Part shown: piece by piece, positions 59,032 through 64,000 of the stretch
How positions within the stretch are numbered: position 1 is the first letter of the stretch
How the letters are laid out: each line of letters begins with the position of its first letter
Source: Ideonella benzenivorans
GTDB lineage: Bacteria; Pseudomonadota; Gammaproteobacteria; Burkholderiales; Burkholderiaceae_C
NCBI RefSeq assembly: GCF_020387415.1
Contig: NZ_JAGWCB010000020.1
Span: 248,001 to 312,000 of the forward strand
Reading direction: 5' to 3'
Length of the DNA: 64,000 nucleotides
The notes under the pieces: model-generated
Told to the model about the DNA's origin: nothing
Database searches by the model: none
Seen by the model: only the letters and a program-made list of their open reading frames with translations
Position numbers and translations under genes: made by a program

Positions 59032-60024
59032 TCAGAAAGACCGATCAACTGATCGAGCAGGAAATTCTAGCAAGATTTTTTGCGCATTGGAAGAGGGAAG
59101 TGTTTCGATGCTGAGGCGGGCTGCTTCCGCCTCCTTCATGGCCGCCTCGCGCGTCACCTCCAGCGCGCCGGTGCGGTGCACGATGGCGATGATCTCGCGC
59201 AGCCGATCCACCTCACCATGCTCGATGGCGTGGCGGATCAACTGGCGCTCCTCGGTGGTGCCGCGTTGCATGGCCGCCAGCAGAGGCAGCGTCGGCTTGC
59301 CTTCGCGCAGGTCGTCGCCCACGTTCTTGCCCAGTGTGGCGGTGTCGCCCTGGTAGTCCAGCAGATCGTCCACCAATTGGAAGGCGGTGCCCAGTGCGCG
59401 GCCATAGGCGGCGCAGGCCTCTTCCACTTCGGCGCTGCTCTGGGCCAGCACGGCGCCCAGGCGCGCACTGGCTTCGAACAGCTTGGCCGTCTTGTAGCGG
59501 ATCACCTGCAGGTAGCGGTCCATTGCCACATCGGGCTGGTGCATGTTCATCAGCTGCAGCACCTCACCCTCGGCAATCACATTGGTGGCGTCCGCCAGCA
59601 CGTCCAGCACCCGCATGCTGCCGACCGACACCATCATCTCGAAGGCGCGCGAGTAGAGAAAGTCGCCCACCAGCACGCTGGCCGCATTCCCGAACACCGC
59701 ATTGGCGGTGGGGCGCCCACGGCGCAGCAGGGATTCGTCCACCACGTCGTCATGCAGCAGCGTTGCCGTGTGGATGAATTCCACGGTGGCCGCCAATTCA
59801 TAGTGGTGCTGACCTTGATAGCCAAGCGCCTGGGCAAACAGCAGCACCAGCCGGGGGCGGATGCGCTTGCCACCCGCGCCGACGATGTGGCGGCCGATCT
59901 GCTCCACCAGCGGGACTTCCGAGCTCAGGCGCTGGCGGATGACCTCGTCCACGCGCTGCATGTCCGACGCCATCGGATCGGCGGGGGCAGCAGTCGGGGA
60001 GGCCTGGGCAAGCGTGGAAGTCAT
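59032..60024 (-). CDS. ispB: Octaprenyl diphosphate synthase
   Basis: The 330-residue protein is a trans-polyprenyl diphosphate synthase: GGKRIRPRLVLLFAQAL, first aspartate-rich motif LLHDDVVDES, second AFQLVDDLLDYQGD. It makes the C40 side chain of ubiquinone. It is divergent from rplU, the usual betaproteobacterial arrangement. Confidence 0.95.
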   Translation of the reverse strand: MTSTLAQASPTAAPADPMASDMQRVDEVIRQRLSSEVPLVEQIGRHIVGAGGKRIRPRLVLLFAQALGYQGQHHYELAATVEFIHTATLLHDDVVDESLLRRGRPTANAVFGNAASVLVGDFLYSRAFEMMVSVGSMRVLDVLADATNVIAEGEVLQLMNMHQPDVAMDRYLQVIRYKTAKLFEASARLGAVLAQSSAEVEEACAAYGRALGTAFQLVDDLLDYQGDTATLGKNVGDDLREGKPTLPLLAAMQRGTTEERQLIRHAIEHGEVDRLREIIAIVHRTGALEVTREAAMKEAEAARLSIETLPSSNAQKILLEFPARSVDRSF

Positions 60025-60254
60025 GGGCGCGGACGGAACGGCTCTGGGCGCGAACCGGTCATTATAGAAACAGGCTGCCCGCCTGATGTCGGGGAGGGGG
60101 CGGCGTCTGGTTTTCGAGCTGACTTCATGCTATGATGCCCGGCTTCGCCTGGGAATGGGCCTGGGCGGAGCGGTGGCCGGCTTTTTTGCGCCTCTTCTTC
60201 TTGCGGGAAGGCGAGGGCAGCAAGTGGTCAGGCCCCATTGAGCAAAGGGCACAT

Positions 60255-60566
60255 ATGTACGCGGTCGTAAAAACCGGTGGCAAGCAATACAAAGTTGCAG
60301 CCGGCGAAAAGATCAAGGTAGAACAGATTGCTGCGGACGTTGGCCAGGAAATCGTGATCGATCAGGTGTTGGCCGTGGGTAGCGGCGCGGATCTGAAGAT
60401 CGGGACCCCCCTGGTGAGCGGCGCCACGGTCAAGGCAGTGGTGGTGGCCCATGGCCGTCACGACAAGGTCCGCATCTTCAAGATGCGCCGTCGCAAGCAC
60501 TACCAGAAGCACGGCGGTCACCGCCAGAACTACACCGAGCTGGAAATCAGCGCGGTCAACGCCTGA
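60255..60566 (+). CDS. rplU: 50S ribosomal protein L21
   Basis: The 103-residue protein starts [19 protein letters not shown], the standard L21 N-terminus, and has the basic [16 protein letters not shown] stretch. The start at 60255 follows the upstream leader; earlier in-frame ATGs lie in non-conserved sequence. It is the first gene of the rplU-rpmA-obgE group. Confidence 0.98.
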   Translation: MYAVVKTGGKQYKVAAGEKIKVEQIAADVGQEIVIDQVLAVGSGADLKIGTPLVSGATVKAVVVAHGRHDKVRIFKMRRRKHYQKHGGHRQNYTELEISAVNA

Positions 60567-60594
60567 TTCCAGGCATCAGAAGGAGTTCTGAACC

Positions 60595-60855
60595 ATGGCA
60601 CAGAAAAAAGGCGGCGGTTCCACACGGAACGGCCGCGATTCCCAACCGAAGATGCTGGGCGTGAAGGCGTTTGGTGGTCAAGTGGTTTCGGCCGGCTCGA
60701 TCATCGTGCGTCAACGCGGCACCAAGTTCCACGCTGGCACCAACGTCGGCATGGGCCGTGACCACACGCTGTTTGCGCTGGTCGATGGCACCATCTCGTT
60801 CCGCGTGCAGGGCGAACATGATCGCCACACCGTGAACGTGACGCCGCTGGCCTGA
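60595..60855 (+). CDS. rpmA: 50S ribosomal protein L27
   Basis: The 86-residue protein starts [16 protein letters not shown], the L27 signature placing the N-terminus near the peptidyl transferase centre. It lies 28 bp after rplU. Confidence 0.98.
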   Translation: MAQKKGGGSTRNGRDSQPKMLGVKAFGGQVVSAGSIIVRQRGTKFHAGTNVGMGRDHTLFALVDGTISFRVQGEHDRHTVNVTPLA

Positions 60856-60890
60856 GGCCACGCTTCTTTGTTTGCCGCGAGGCAAACCGC

Positions 60891-60916
60891 AAAGCCCCGG
60901 CTCGCCGGGGCTTTTT
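60891..60916 (+). terminator. Terminator after rpmA
   Basis: AAAGCCCCGG and CCGGGGCTTT form a strong stem followed by TTT, between rpmA and obgE. Confidence 0.88.
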
Positions 60917-60933
60917 GTCTTCTGGCCCCGTGA

Positions 60934-63178
<2,245 letters not shown>

Positions 63179-63868
63179 GGGGGACGTGACGCTGGCCTCC
63201 CCACGGGGGAACTCGGCAGGCGGTCGCTCGTCACGACGGTCCCGCCCATGCGGGCGCACGCCGCCCCGCAGGTAGCGGTTCGGATGCTGCGACACCTTGG
63301 GCAGAAAGCGCGCCAACTCGGTCAAGGCCAGCTGGTAGACATCGCGCTTGAACTCGATCACGACATCCAGCGGCACCCAGTACTCGTTCCAGCGCCAGGC
63401 GTCGAACTCCGGGTGGTTGGTGGCGCGCAGGTTCATGTCGCTGTCGCGCCCACGCAGGCGCAACAGGAACCAGATCTGCTTCTGGCCCTTGTAGTGCCCG
63501 CGGGCGTCTTTGCGGATGAAATTCTCGGGCACGTCATAGCGCAACCAGTCCCGGGTGCGCGCGACAATCTCGACGTGCTCAGGCCGCAGCCCGACTTCCT
63601 CGTGCAACTCACGGAACATCGCCTGCTCAGGCGACTCGCCGTACTTGATGCCCCCTTGCGGGAACTGCCAGGAGTGGGTGCGCAAGCGCTTGCCCCAGAA
63701 CACCTGGTTGCGGACGTTGAGCAGGATGATGCCGACGTTGGGCCGATAGCCTTCCCGGTCGAGCATAATCAAACCCCTGATTTTGAACTGAAATCAATAT
63801 AGCACCGGCCGTGCCCGCTGCGCAGGTTCTCGCTAACCCGCACGGGGTCGACACGGTGCCATCTCCCC

Positions 63869-64000
63869 ATGAAAGCCTCCCAGTTTTTCATCTCCACCCT
63901 GAAGGAAGCTCCCGCCGATGCGGAAGTGGTCAGCCACAAGCTGATGATGCGTGCCGGCATGATCAAGCGCCTGGGCGCCGGCATCTACAACTACATGCCG
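63869..64000 (+). CDS. proS: Prolyl-tRNA synthetase, N-terminal part (runs off window)
   Basis: The first 44 codons match Pro[21 protein letters not shown], then [20 protein letters not shown]. It charges tRNA-Pro. The gene is divergent from rppH and continues beyond the window. Confidence 0.95.
   Translation, partial: MKASQFFISTLKEAPADAEVVSHKLMMRAGMIKRLGAGIYNYMP

Overview
The window is high-GC DNA from a betaproteobacterium, most likely order Burkholderiales. The chromosomal gene order supports this: pilB-pilC-pilD-coaE-zapD-yacG, ispB / rplU-rpmA-obgE-proB, a resB-ccsB cytochrome c maturation pair and a double-length UvrA. Genus cannot be fixed from the sequence alone.

Left chromosomal part (1-28340). 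A tandem-fused UvrA-type DNA repair ATPase and a degenerate HD-GYP protein lie on the plus strand. On the minus strand follow a secreted M36 metallopeptidase, the MsrQ/MsrP methionine sulfoxide reductase pair, a dienelactone hydrolase, CcsB/ResB and a cytochrome c4. EngB is on the plus strand. A PlpD-like patatin, GroEL/GroES under a CIRCE operator, a lipoprotein, YacG, ZapD, CoaE and the type IV pilus genes PilD, PilC and PilB complete this part on the minus strand.

Integrated island (28341-58948, about 30.6 kb). It is bounded by a 49-bp perfect direct repeat of the 3' part of a tRNA-Pro(CGG) gene. The intact tRNA is at the right end and the displaced 3' fragment is at the left end. A tyrosine integrase sits just inside the left end. 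Both ends carry the same paired TTGGGACA motif, candidate arm-type integrase sites. The island is a mosaic. Its left half (29.8-40.1 kb, lower GC) has an HNH protein, an AbiE-like regulator/nucleotidyltransferase pair behind a four-copy operator, small membrane and SNase-like genes, about 2.7 kb of non-coding DNA with strong secondary structure, and an AlpA-like regulator with two unknown genes. Its right half (40.5-58.8 kb) is a defence cluster: a cytosine-5 methyltransferase and PIN-like protein on the plus strand, then a tightly coupled minus-strand operon read from 53.5 to 43.3 kb. This operon encodes an ankyrin-sigma70 fusion, a MORC/MutL-like GHKL ATPase, a Z1 helicase-like ATPase, a PD-(D/E)XK protein, an AIPR protein and a Vsr endonuclease. 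Beyond it are two HNH genes, a Shedu-type nuclease paired with a UPF0489 protein, and a third HNH gene.

The methyltransferase plus GHKL/Z1/nuclease/AIPR set fits a known class of predicted restriction-modification modules. The new element is the first gene of the operon, an RpoD-like sigma factor with N-terminal ankyrin repeats, translationally coupled to the ATPase. It suggests a restriction system that carries its own promoter-recognition factor.

Right chromosomal part (58902-64000): tRNA-Pro, IspB (minus), then RplU, RpmA, ObgE and ProB (plus), RppH (minus), and the first 44 codons of ProS.
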